A DNA stretch of 64,000 nt from Microbacterium kyungheense (lineage in GTDB: Bacteria; Actinomycetota; Actinomycetes; Actinomycetales; Microbacteriaceae): contig NZ_VFPE01000008.1 of the NCBI RefSeq assembly GCF_006783905.1, forward strand, positions 111,734-175,733. The letters are read 5' to 3'. The position numbers and the translations under genes were made by a program. This document shows, piece by piece, positions 55,944 to 64,000 of the stretch; within the stretch, counting starts at the first letter, position 1; each line of letters starts with the position of its first letter. Below the pieces are notes generated by a model, which did no database searches, was not told the DNA's origin, and worked only from the letters and a program-made list of their open reading frames with translations.

Positions 55944-57173
55944 TCAGCCGCCGAACAGACCGCCCAGCAGCGCGCCGAAGACGCCCGCCTGCGAGAGGAT
56001 CCAGAACAGGACGAACACGGCGATCACGACGATCGCGGGCCACGGCACCCGCTGGCGCAGCCGGCGGCCCTGCGGGGCGACCCCGGGCGGCGGCCGCAGC
56101 GACTGCGGGGGCGCGACGAACGGGACCGACTGAGCGGCGGCCGTGCTCGGGATGCCGGCGCCCGCGGTCTGCGGGATGCCTGCGACGACGGCATCCTGAA
56201 CCGGCGAGCTGTGGGCGAGGCGATCGTCGCGCCAGCGCGCCCACTGCGCGAACTTGTCGAGCAGGGCGCCGACGACCGAGAACAGCCAGGCCCAGGTGGC
56301 CGGGTCGAGGGTGGAGAACTGGCGTCGCGAGTAGAGGAACAGCCAGTCGTCGACGATCTCGACGTCGAGGGCGGCCGCGTGGTCGATGAAGCGCGCCATG
56401 ATGTCGGGCGTGAACAGGTACAACGCATCGGTCTCGTAGCCGGCAGGGCAGTACAGGTCGAAGTAGCGGTCGAAGTCGCCCTCGAGGCTCAGTCGCTGGT
56501 CCTTGTCGAACGACGCGGGCAGGTTGGATCCGAACAGCGAGTTGTTGCTCGTCGCGTCGAGCACGATGTTGGGCAGCGGCACGTCGAGCTTGACGGCGAC
56601 GTAGCCCCAGTTGTGCGTCGTCTTGTTCTTGCCCGAGCCCGTCGTGTAGGCGTGGTTGCCGAACTCCACGAACCGCGGGCGCTCGCCGCGCACGAGGTCG
56701 GTGGCGTTGCGTGAACTGCCGAGCGAGAAGATCATCCCCGGCAGCCCCGGGTCGTCGAACCGGGGCACGTACGACATGCCGTTGGCGCGCGCGAACCGGT
56801 CGAGGCGGTACATGCGCTCCTCGCCGCTGCGCGCCAGGCGCACGCCGACCACGACGGCGACGGTCACGATCGCGCCGATGAACAGCACCGGCAGGAACGC
56901 GCCGACGATGCCGAACCCGGCTGCCTCGCCGCTCCCCGCCATCGCCGAGGCAATGGTCGCGAAGACCGCCGTGATCAGCGACACCGCGACGGTCCCGAAT
57001 CCGAACAGCACGACGATCCCGACCACGACGAACACGATCACGGCAGCAGAGCCGCTCGGCAGGCGCCCGCTCCGCTTGAGCTCCTGGACGAAGGCGTGCG
57101 CCGCTCCGGGCGGCACGGGCTCGACGAGGGGCCGCGCGTCGAACGCGGGCGGGGCCGGGGCCGGGGACGTCAT
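55944..57173 (-). CDS. Unknown membrane protein with long cytosolic or extracytoplasmic region
   Basis: 409 residues. Two adjacent hydrophobic spans (about 43-75 and 85-113), a soluble region (about 115-330) with segments such as SYVPRFDDPGLPGMIFSLGS and KNKTTHNWGYVAVKLDVPLP, a Pro/Ala-rich linker, and a final span (about 383-402) ending in a Gly-rich tail. I do not recognise a family with certainty. It is monocistronic by eye. Confidence 0.75.
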   Translation of the reverse strand: MTSPAPAPPAFDARPLVEPVPPGAAHAFVQELKRSGRLPSGSAAVIVFVVVGIVVLFGFGTVAVSLITAVFATIASAMAGSGEAAGFGIVGAFLPVLFIGAIVTVAVVVGVRLARSGEERMYRLDRFARANGMSYVPRFDDPGLPGMIFSLGSSRNATDLVRGERPRFVEFGNHAYTTGSGKNKTTHNWGYVAVKLDVPLPNIVLDATSNNSLFGSNLPASFDKDQRLSLEGDFDRYFDLYCPAGYETDALYLFTPDIMARFIDHAAALDVEIVDDWLFLYSRRQFSTLDPATWAWLFSVVGALLDKFAQWARWRDDRLAHSSPVQDAVVAGIPQTAGAGIPSTAAAQSVPFVAPPQSLRPPPGVAPQGRRLRQRVPWPAIVVIAVFVLFWILSQAGVFGALLGGLFGG

Positions 57174-57284
57174 GCCGCCACGCTACCCGCGGTGCGGCAT
57201 CCACCCGGCGTCCACGGGGTTCGCGGAAGGAGATGTTCCCGCCGATCAGCCCGCGGAAACGCATCCTCTCGCGGGTCTGGAGTG

Positions 57285-57298
57285 ATCGGTTATCGATA
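57285..57298. promoter_or_regulatory. Putative operator upstream of the GH29 gene
   Basis: ATCGGTTATCGAT (57285-57297) lies about 55 bp before the fucosidase start. An 11-of-13 match, ACCGATTATCGAT (58693-58705), and an inverted copy of the 10-mer ATCGGTTATC (58689-58698) precede the sugar-binding lipoprotein gene. It is AT-rich in a high-GC background, a likely repressor site. No cognate regulator gene is in the window. Confidence 0.6.
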
Positions 57299-57350
57299 GC
57301 ATCGAGGACCGGCCCGCGCCGACGCGGGAACCGGCGAGGAGGACCCGCAG

Positions 57351-58676
57351 ATGGACCATGACGTCAAGACCCGGCCCGAGGGGTACGAGCGGTTCGAGAG
57401 GCCGGTGCCGGACTGGTTCCGCGACGCCAAGCTCGGCATCTTCGTGCACTGGGGTGCGTACTCCGTGCCCGCGTGGGCCGAGCCGATCGGCGCACTGGGC
57501 ACGATCGACGACACCCGGTGGTACCGCCACAACCCGTACGCCGAGTGGTACGCCAACACGATCCGCATCGAGGGGAGTCCTGCCGCCGAGCATCACCGGA
57601 CGACCTACCGGGGACGCCCGTACGACGACTTCCTCGACGACTGGAAGGCCGAGGCGTTCGATGCCGACGCGCTCGTGGCGCTGTTCGCCGAGGCCGGCGC
57701 ACGCTACGTCGTGCCGACCACCAAGCACCACGACGGCATCGCGCTGTGGGACGCCCCGCACACCGGCGGCCGCAACACCGTCGCCCGCGGCGCCCGGCGC
57801 GACCTCGTCGGCGAGTTCGCCGCCGCGACGCGTGCGGCGGGGCTGCGATTCGGCGCGTACTACTCCGGCGGGCTCGACTGGCACGCGGCCCCGGCCGCGC
57901 CGATCGAGTCCGACGAGCAGCTGGTCGTGCCCACGAGCGCGGAGTACGCCCAGTACGCGCACGACCACGTCGTGGACCTGATCGACCGGTATCGCCCCGA
58001 CCTGCTGTGGGGCGACATCGGCTGGCCGACCGCCGGACACGCGCCGGGTCCGTTCAGCCTGGCCGACGTGTTCGACCGCTTCTACGCGGCGGCGCCCGAC
58101 GGCGTCGTCAACGACCGCTGGGGCGGCGTGCACGCCGACTACCTCACGAGCGAGTACGAGGCCCATCGCTCCAGTGAGTCCGCCGAGGTGTGGGAGAACT
58201 GCCGCGGCATCGGGTACTCGTTCGGCTACAACCGCCTCGAAGGACCCGAGCACAACCTCGACGGACCCGCCGCCGTCCGGCTCTTCGTCGACGTCGTGTC
58301 GCGCGGGGGGAACCTGCTGCTGAACGTCGGGCCGACGGCATCCGGGACCCTCCCCGAGCCGCAGGCGGCGACCCTCCGCGCGCTCGGCGCGTGGAACGCC
58401 CGCCACGGCGACGCGGTGTTCGGCTCGCGACCGCTGGCCGGGGCGCTGGCCTCCGACGACCCGTGGGTGCGCTGGACGCGCACCGGTGCGCGCGCCAACG
58501 CGATCATCGACGCGAGCGGTCGGGTCGAGATCGCGGCTCCGGACGGGGTGGATGCCGCCACCGCCGTGACCGTCGACGGTGAGCCGGTGTGGGCCGAGCG
58601 CCGTGGCGGCGTGCTCGTCATCGACGTGCCTGCCGAGTCCGCGGGACCCGCCGTCGTTGGATTCGCCGCATCGTGA
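57351..58676 (+). CDS. Alpha-L-fucosidase, glycoside hydrolase family 29
   Basis: 441 residues, cytosolic (no signal peptide). GH29 motifs are WFRDAKLGIFVHWGAYSVPA near the N-terminus, TKHHDGIALWD, and the nucleophile Asp222 in LLWGDIGWP. A C-terminal beta-sandwich completes it. It releases L-fucose from fucosides. It is followed by an uptake operon and shares a putative operator with it, suggesting intracellular breakdown of an imported fucosylated oligosaccharide. Confidence 0.93.
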   Translation: MDHDVKTRPEGYERFERPVPDWFRDAKLGIFVHWGAYSVPAWAEPIGALGTIDDTRWYRHNPYAEWYANTIRIEGSPAAEHHRTTYRGRPYDDFLDDWKAEAFDADALVALFAEAGARYVVPTTKHHDGIALWDAPHTGGRNTVARGARRDLVGEFAAATRAAGLRFGAYYSGGLDWHAAPAAPIESDEQLVVPTSAEYAQYAHDHVVDLIDRYRPDLLWGDIGWPTAGHAPGPFSLADVFDRFYAAAPDGVVNDRWGGVHADYLTSEYEAHRSSESAEVWENCRGIGYSFGYNRLEGPEHNLDGPAAVRLFVDVVSRGGNLLLNVGPTASGTLPEPQAATLRALGAWNARHGDAVFGSRPLAGALASDDPWVRWTRTGARANAIIDASGRVEIAAPDGVDAATAVTVDGEPVWAERRGGVLVIDVPAESAGPAVVGFAAS

Positions 58677-58688
58677 GCACAGATTGTT

Positions 58689-58706
58689 GATAACCGATTA
58701 TCGATT
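58689..58706. promoter_or_regulatory. Putative operator upstream of the sugar-uptake operon
   Basis: GATAACCGATTATCGAT (58689-58705) combines the GATAA...TTATC inverted repeat with the 13-mer shared with the fucosidase promoter. It is 49 bp before the ATG of the binding lipoprotein gene. Confidence 0.6.
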
Positions 58707-58754
58707 AGTGTATGTTCGACCCGTCCCGATGATGTGCCCACGAGAGGATCGACG

Positions 58755-60023
58755 ATGATCACCAGACGTACCCTCACTGCGATCGGCGCCGGAGCGGCCG
58801 CCGTGACGCTTCTTGCCGGCTGCTCCTCGGCCGCCCCGAGCGGGGGTGAGAGCAAGGACGAGAAGATCCAGCTGCGCGTTCTCGTCAACGTGACCCCGAA
58901 CCTCACCGAGGACTGGTGGAACGAGCTGGTCGCCCCCTTCGAAGACGCCAACCCGAACATCGACGTCGTGATCGACAACCCCGGTCAGGAGGGTGTGAGC
59001 GCCGCGGTGCCGCGCCTGCTCGCCGCCGGCCAGGCGCCCGACATCGTGCAGTCGGTGGCGCCCTCGCCCGAGCTCGCAGAAGAGCTGGTCGACCTGTCGG
59101 ACTACGACTGGGCCACCAGCGGCCCGCTCGCCGACCAGTACTCGATCGACGGCAAGTACTACATGGCGGGCGTCGGCGTGCAGCTGCAGAGCCTGTGGTT
59201 CTACAACAAGGACGCGTTCGCCGCCGCGGGCATCGACGAGGTCCCCACGACGGTCGACGAGCTGACCGACGATCTGGCCAAGCTGAAGGACGCCGGCTGG
59301 ACGCCGATCCAGACCGGTGGCGACTGGATGTCGAGCCACGCGCTGCAGACGCTCGCGCTCCCCTCGGTCGTGGGCGACAACCCCGACTGGTACGCCGACA
59401 TGAACTCCGGCAAGACCACGTTCACCAAGAGCTACGGCGACTACACCGACCTCTACGCCGACTGGATCGCCGACGGCTACACGAACGCCGACGCACTCGG
59501 CGTGAAGTACGTCGACGCCGAGCAGACGTTCCTCAGCGGCGGCGCCGCGCTGTACCCCATGGGCAGCTGGTTCGTCGGCAGCGAGGCGAAGGCGACCGAC
59601 CCGGCCCCGATCGGCGTCTTCCGCGGCCCTGCGGTGGACGGCGTCGACGACCCCGCGATGGGCGCGAACATCGCGAGCCCGTACGTGATCATGAAGGAGT
59701 CCGAGCACGCGGACGCGGCGGCCAAGCTCGTGGAGTGGCTCGTCACCGACGAGGACGCCGTCATGAGCCAGCTGGAGGTCGACGGCAACTACCGCGACGG
59801 CTACGAGTACGACATGACCGACCTCGGCAAGGAGCTGCTGCAGATCGTGTCCGACACGCCCGCGTCGTCGTACACCCCGACCGGCGGCGGCTACGGCGAG
59901 AAGAAGCTGCCCGACGGCTACTCGGGCGAGATCAACACGCAGACGCAGGCGCTGCTGGGCGGAACGCCCGCCGCGGACGTCAACAGCTCGATGGACGCGT
60001 GGTTCGCCGCGAACATCCAGTGA
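58755..60023 (+). CDS. Sugar ABC transporter substrate-binding lipoprotein (family 1)
   Basis: 422 residues from the ATG at 58755, preceded by GAGAGG. The signal peptide ends in a lipobox LLAGC, giving lipidated Cys23. The rest has the MalE-like bilobal fold: RVLVNVTPNLTEDWWNELVA, then AAGQAPDIVQS and GKYYMAGVGVQLQSLWFYN. It captures oligosaccharide for the two permeases downstream. No ATPase gene is present here; these systems usually share a common MsmK-type ATPase. Confidence 0.94.
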   Translation: MITRRTLTAIGAGAAAVTLLAGCSSAAPSGGESKDEKIQLRVLVNVTPNLTEDWWNELVAPFEDANPNIDVVIDNPGQEGVSAAVPRLLAAGQAPDIVQSVAPSPELAEELVDLSDYDWATSGPLADQYSIDGKYYMAGVGVQLQSLWFYNKDAFAAAGIDEVPTTVDELTDDLAKLKDAGWTPIQTGGDWMSSHALQTLALPSVVGDNPDWYADMNSGKTTFTKSYGDYTDLYADWIADGYTNADALGVKYVDAEQTFLSGGAALYPMGSWFVGSEAKATDPAPIGVFRGPAVDGVDDPAMGANIASPYVIMKESEHADAAAKLVEWLVTDEDAVMSQLEVDGNYRDGYEYDMTDLGKELLQIVSDTPASSYTPTGGGYGEKKLPDGYSGEINTQTQALLGGTPAADVNSSMDAWFAANIQ

Positions 60024-60142
60024 TGACCTGCCGCCGCGCCGGTGACGCATGAGCGCTGCCGAGCCGGCGCGGCGGCAACCTTCCGGGAACCCCGACACCC
60101 CCGGCATCCCTCGTTTCGATGACGACACGAAAGCAGACTCAC

Positions 60143-61096
60143 ATGGCCGATACCGTGGCCCGCCTCGCGGGCACCACGAGCTCCCGGGCGGCGGCGACCT
60201 CCCGCCGGCGCGGGCTCACCTCGTGGCAGGACCGCCTCTCCGGCGCGATCATGGCCGGCCCCGCCCTCATCGTGTTCATCGCGATGTTCCTCATCCCGAT
60301 GCTGCTGGCCGTGGTGCTGAGCTTCACGGACTGGAACGGGTACAGCCTGCACTTCGACTTCATCGGGCTGGAGAACTACACCAAGGCGTTCAAGAACCCC
60401 CGCACGCTCGACGCCGCCGCCTTCACCGCCGTCATCGCGGTGGCCGGCACCATCCTGTGCAACGGCATCGGGCTCGGCGTGGCCGCCCTCATCGCGGGCA
60501 ACACGCGCACCAACACCGTGATGCGCACGATCTTCTTCTACCCGTACATCATCAGCGCGCTGATCATCGGGTTCCTGTGGTCGGCGATCCTGTCGCCGCA
60601 GGGAGCGATCAACTCGCTGCTGACGCAGTTCGGGGTGAGTCCCCTCCCGTTCCTGACCGATGTGACCTTCGCCAAGGTGAGCGTCATCGCCACCATCGTG
60701 TGGTCGCACTTCGGCTTCAACATGATCCTGTACCTCGCCGGCATCAAGTCGGTGCCCGCCGAGTACTACGAGGCCGCCACGGTGGACGGTGCATCCCGCT
60801 GGCAGCAGTTCAAGAGCATCACGGTGCCGCTCATCGCGCCGGTCGTGACCGTGAACCTGGTGCTCACCCTCGTCGGCCTGCTCAAGGCGTACGACATCAT
60901 CCTGGCCTTGACCGACGGCGGTCCCGCCGCCTCGACGCAGACGATCGTGTACCAGATCCTCCGTGACTCGTTCGCGCACGCGAACCTCGGGTTCGGCGCG
61001 GCGCAGTCGATCGTGCTGCTCGTCGTGACCGCGGTCATCGGCCTGGCCGTGACCTTCGCCCGTCGCGGCGCCGACCAGAAGGCGAGCGAATCATGA
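60143..61096 (+). CDS. Sugar ABC transporter permease (MalF-like)
   Basis: 317 residues from the ATG at 60143; an ATG at 60119 in the same frame is an alternative. Six membrane spans, including GAIMAGPALIVFIAMFLIP and the EAA coupling loop AATVDGASRWQQFKSITVPL. Pairs with the next permease, whose start overlaps its stop by ATGA. Confidence 0.94.
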   Translation: MADTVARLAGTTSSRAAATSRRRGLTSWQDRLSGAIMAGPALIVFIAMFLIPMLLAVVLSFTDWNGYSLHFDFIGLENYTKAFKNPRTLDAAAFTAVIAVAGTILCNGIGLGVAALIAGNTRTNTVMRTIFFYPYIISALIIGFLWSAILSPQGAINSLLTQFGVSPLPFLTDVTFAKVSVIATIVWSHFGFNMILYLAGIKSVPAEYYEAATVDGASRWQQFKSITVPLIAPVVTVNLVLTLVGLLKAYDIILALTDGGPAASTQTIVYQILRDSFAHANLGFGAAQSIVLLVVTAVIGLAVTFARRGADQKASES

Positions 61097-62046
61097 CCAT
61101 CTCGACCGAGACCACCGGCCCGAGCATCGCGGGCGAGGTCTACCTCGCCGATGTGCGACGCAAGCCGCGGCGCAGCGGTCGCCGCCGGGGCCCGGGCTCC
61201 GCCGCCGAGCGCACGCCGCTCGCGGTGTCGATCGTCAAGTGGGTGCTGCTGGGCGCCCTCGCGCTGATCATGCTCGTGCCGATGTACATCCTGCTCATCA
61301 GCGCGTTCAAGCCGCAGGCCGACATCGTGCTGCACCCGCTGCTGATCACGCCCGACATGTTCACGTTCGACTACCTGTGGAACGCGATCACGAGCGAGAA
61401 GTTCAACGTCGTGGGCGCCTACGGCATCACGCTGCTGTTCGTCGCGCTCGTCAACTTCTTCTGCATCGTGCTGTCGGCGCCGGTCGCGTATGTGATCGCC
61501 CGTGGTCGCACCCGCTGGCACGTGGCGCTGCTCGTGGTGTTCGTGTCGGGCCTGTTCATCCCCGGCCAGGTGACGCTCATCCCGGTGGTGTTCGTGCTGC
61601 GGGTGCTCGGGCTCATCAACACGATCCCCGGCTTCATCCTGTTCGAGACGGCCGCGACGCTGCCGGTCACGATCTTCCTGTTCGCCGCGTATCTGCGCAC
61701 GGTCCCGCGCGACATCGACGAGGCCGCGGCGCTGGACGGCGCGAGCCGCATGCGCGCGTTCTGGTCGTGCATCTTCCCGATCATGCGTCCCGTGGTGGCG
61801 ACGATCATCGTGCTCAACTCGATCGGCGTGTGGAACGACTTCGTCAGCCCGCAGATCATCCTGGGGCCGGGGTCCGGCGTGTACACGGTGACCACCGGCG
61901 TGTACGCGGCGGTCGGCGAGTACTCCACCGACTACACGGTGCTGTTCCCGACGCTGCTGCTGGCGATCGCGCCGGCCGTGATCTTCTTCATCATCATGCA
62001 GCGGCACATCATCGGCGGCCTGGCCGCCGGGGCGACGAAGGGCTGA
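61093..62046 (+). CDS. Sugar ABC transporter permease (MalG-like)
   Basis: 317 residues. Basic cytosolic N-terminus (RRKPRRSGRRRG), then six membrane spans with LVPMYILLISAFKPQADIVL and the coupling loop AAALDGASRMRAFWSCIFPI. Completes the importer; only 3 bp separate its stop codon from the next gene. Confidence 0.94.
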   Translation: MTISTETTGPSIAGEVYLADVRRKPRRSGRRRGPGSAAERTPLAVSIVKWVLLGALALIMLVPMYILLISAFKPQADIVLHPLLITPDMFTFDYLWNAITSEKFNVVGAYGITLLFVALVNFFCIVLSAPVAYVIARGRTRWHVALLVVFVSGLFIPGQVTLIPVVFVLRVLGLINTIPGFILFETAATLPVTIFLFAAYLRTVPRDIDEAAALDGASRMRAFWSCIFPIMRPVVATIIVLNSIGVWNDFVSPQIILGPGSGVYTVTTGVYAAVGEYSTDYTVLFPTLLLAIAPAVIFFIIMQRHIIGGLAAGATKG

Positions 62047-62049
62047 CGG

Positions 62050-64000
62050 ATGCCGGAGCCCGTTCCCGCGCGCCCGCTGACGGCGATCCCCGCCTGGGCC
62101 GTTCTGCAGCGCCGTCTGTTCGCCGAGATCGAGGACGCCTGGCGCCTGTTCTCCGAGACCTTCACGCGCCCCGACGGCGGGCTGAGGTTCGACGCGGTCT
62201 TCGAGGACCGCGACGGCGTCGACGACCTGTACGAGCCGTTCTTCAACTGGCCGGCGTTCTACCTGCTCGGCGGCAGCGACGACGTGCTCACCGCGGCGAA
62301 GCGCCACTGGGAGGGCGTGACCGCGCAGCTCGCCGCTGCCGGCATGGTCACGGGCGAGTACGAGAACGGCTACGACTGGTTCCACCAGGGCGAGTCGCTC
62401 ATCTTCTTCTACGCGCTGTGCGCGGCCGACCCCGCCGATCCCGCGTTCGCCGAGCGGGCGCGCCGGTTCGCGCAGCTGTATGTGGATGCCGCGCACGGCA
62501 ACTACGACAGCATCCACAACATCATCACCGCGCCCCACAACGGCGCCCTCGGCCCGCGCCCCGGCCTCAGCGACGAGCCTGAGCCGTACTCGGCCGACCG
62601 CCGCGAGATGCGTCCGTACGGGCTGCCGCTGGATTACGTGCCCGGCGTGGACGAATGGGACGACCTGGCCGATCCCGCGCGCGCGACCGCGATGGGCGAG
62701 GCGATGCACCGCGCGGCCGCCGGAGACGTCGCCGTCAACCTCGCCGCCACGAGCCTCGTCGCCAACCGCTGGCTGTACGACGGCGACGAGGCGTCGGCGC
62801 AGTGGCTGCGCACCTACGTCGACGGCTGGCGGGCCCGCGCGGCCGAGAACGCCGGGCTCATCCCCGACAACGTGTCGCCTGACGGTGTCGTCGGCGGACT
62901 CCACGACGGACGCTGGCACGGCGGGCACTACGGCTGGACCTGGCCGCACGGTCTTCCTTCGGTGGGCATGGCCACCGTCATCGCCGGCATCAACGAGGCC
63001 TTCGTCACCGGTGACGACGCCGCGCTCGACATGGCGCGCGCCGTGCTCGACACCGTGCTCGACCACGCGATCGTGGCCCCCATCGCCGAGACCCCGTTCA
63101 GTCTGCGGGGCGGCTGGCTCGCGCGGTGGGGTGAGGATGCCGCCACCCCCGCACTCCTCGTGCCCCACCGGTTCGGGCGCCACGGCTGGTTCGACTACGG
63201 CCCGATGCCGCTCGAGCTGCCGCTGTGGCTGTGGTGGTGGTCGCGCCGCGACGACGACCTGGCCCGGCTGCGTCGAGCGATCGAGGGCCTGCCGGCCATG
63301 GCCGAGCGGGTCAAGCCGTTCCGCGACAAGGCCGAGGCGGGGCACGAGGCCCCGTGGCTGGCGTTCCTCGACGGCGAGCTGCCGGACTACCCCGAGCGCG
63401 CGCTCGAGATGGCGCTGGGTCAGGTCGCGCGTCGCGTCGCGCTGATGCAGGGCGCTCCGACGGATCCGGATGCCGCGCACCTGCACTTCTGGCAGCGCGT
63501 GAACCCGGTGGTCACCGAGGTGCTGAGCCAGCTGGTCTCGGGCACCCCGCAGGTGCTCTACAACGGCGGTCTGCCGTTCGCCGCCGTCGTGTACGAGGAC
63601 GCCGACGCCTCCCGCCCGGGGCTGCCGCCCGACGTGGCCGCGCTCGTGTCGCGTCTGGACGGCGACGACCTCGACCTCGCCCTCGTCAACACCTCGACCA
63701 CCCGCGCTCGCCGCGTGGTGGTGCGGGCTTCGCGGTTCGGCGAGCGGCGCATCGCGTCGGTCACCGCGCACACGTCCGCCGACGGCGTGTATCCGGGCCG
63801 CAGCACGGCGTACGCGTCCACGCCCGGGCATCCCGTGTCAGTGACGCGCGAGCTCGATGCCGGCGAAGACGCCGTGGTCGTCGAGCTGCCGCCCGCGCAC
63901 CGCGCCGACCTGACCCTGCACACGGTGAACTCGGGCGTCACGCCGCGGCACCGGGGTGCGGCATCCACTCTTCCCCTGTCTGTCCGTCTCGAAGGAGCGC
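62050..64000 (+). CDS. Large protein of the fucoside locus, likely (alpha/alpha)6-barrel type (partial, runs off the right edge)
   Basis: Open from the ATG at 62050 to the window end, at least 650 residues, no signal peptide. Features include EYENGYDWFHQGESLIFFYA (about 105-124), HNIITAPHNGALGPRPG, GRWHGGHYGWTWPHGLPSVG and a C-terminal beta-rich stretch. Repeating helical pairs with aromatic- and His-rich loops suggest an alpha/alpha toroid as in glycoside hydrolases or lyases. I do not recognise the exact family. An SD-like GAAGGAG at the right edge suggests the next gene starts just beyond, so this gene probably ends close to the edge. It lies 3 bp after the MalG-like gene, so it is in the same operon. 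Confidence 0.8.
   Translation, partial: MPEPVPARPLTAIPAWAVLQRRLFAEIEDAWRLFSETFTRPDGGLRFDAVFEDRDGVDDLYEPFFNWPAFYLLGGSDDVLTAAKRHWEGVTAQLAAAGMVTGEYENGYDWFHQGESLIFFYALCAADPADPAFAERARRFAQLYVDAAHGNYDSIHNIITAPHNGALGPRPGLSDEPEPYSADRREMRPYGLPLDYVPGVDEWDDLADPARATAMGEAMHRAAAGDVAVNLAATSLVANRWLYDGDEASAQWLRTYVDGWRARAAENAGLIPDNVSPDGVVGGLHDGRWHGGHYGWTWPHGLPSVGMATVIAGINEAFVTGDDAALDMARAVLDTVLDHAIVAPIAETPFSLRGGWLARWGEDAATPALLVPHRFGRHGWFDYGPMPLELPLWLWWWSRRDDDLARLRRAIEGLPAMAERVKPFRDKAEAGHEAPWLAFLDGELPDYPERALEMALGQVARRVALMQGAPTDPDAAHLHFWQRVNPVVTEVLSQLVSGTPQVLYNGGLPFAAVVYEDADASRPGLPPDVAALVSRLDGDDLDLALVNTSTTRARRVVVRASRFGERRIASVTAHTSADGVYPGRSTAYASTPGHPVSVTRELDAGEDAVVVELPPAHRADLTLHTVNSGVTPRHRGAASTLPLSVRLEGA

Overview
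The window is high-GC actinobacterial DNA. Gene order and protein style fit Microbacteriaceae, most likely Microbacterium or a close relative; this is inferred from gene content, not from a database match. It spans the chromosomal origin. The replication block reads gyrA-gyrB-DUF721-recF-dnaN-[oriC]-dnaA-rpmH-rnpA-yidD-yidC-jag-rsmG, followed by parA-parB.

Region by region. (1) 1-6303 is the right end of an integrated mobile element abutting the 3' end of a tRNA-Ala gene. It has a tyrosine integrase, an excisionase-type helix-turn-helix protein, a winged-helix Rep-like protein whose gene carries iteron-like repeats, DnaA-box-like motifs, a HIRAN protein and a stand-alone RelA/SpoT-type nucleotide synthetase. 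(2) 6304-7281 holds tRNA-Ala, tRNA-Ile and a VIT-family transporter. (3) 7364-21096 is the origin block, with oriC between dnaN and dnaA. (4) 21097-28029 is the most unusual part: about 6.9 kb between rsmG and parA with no convincing gene. Eleven perfect 14-bp parS palindromes lie here and a twelfth lies inside parA. A decayed ~155-bp tandem array whose unit boundaries are parS sites and a separate 14-bp minisatellite are also present. It looks like an expanded, largely non-coding centromere. (5) 28030-30587 is parA, with a roughly 250-residue acidic N-terminal extension, and parB. (6) 30610-41460 holds an ECF42-like sigma factor with its DGPF-family partner, trxA, trxB, murJ, a DUF6049 protein, a methyltransferase and the CCA-adding enzyme. 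(7) 41605-47075 is a peptide-type ABC importer operon. (8) 47185-51224 is a GAF regulator, a VOC protein, aldehyde dehydrogenase and DUF779. (9) 51238-54874 is an ABC exporter with a two-component system. (10) 55210-57173 holds an FBP-domain protein and a membrane protein. (11) 57351 to the right edge is a fucoside/oligosaccharide uptake locus: GH29 fucosidase, a family 1 binding lipoprotein, two permeases and a large unfinished gene.

How the parts work together. DnaA acts at oriC while DnaN, RecF, GyrA/B and the DciA-like DUF721 protein serve the fork. ParB should load on the parS archipelago 5.6-12 kb from oriC, with ParA moving the origins. The metabolic loci to the right look like self-contained uptake or detoxification operons, each with its own regulator or shared operator motif.
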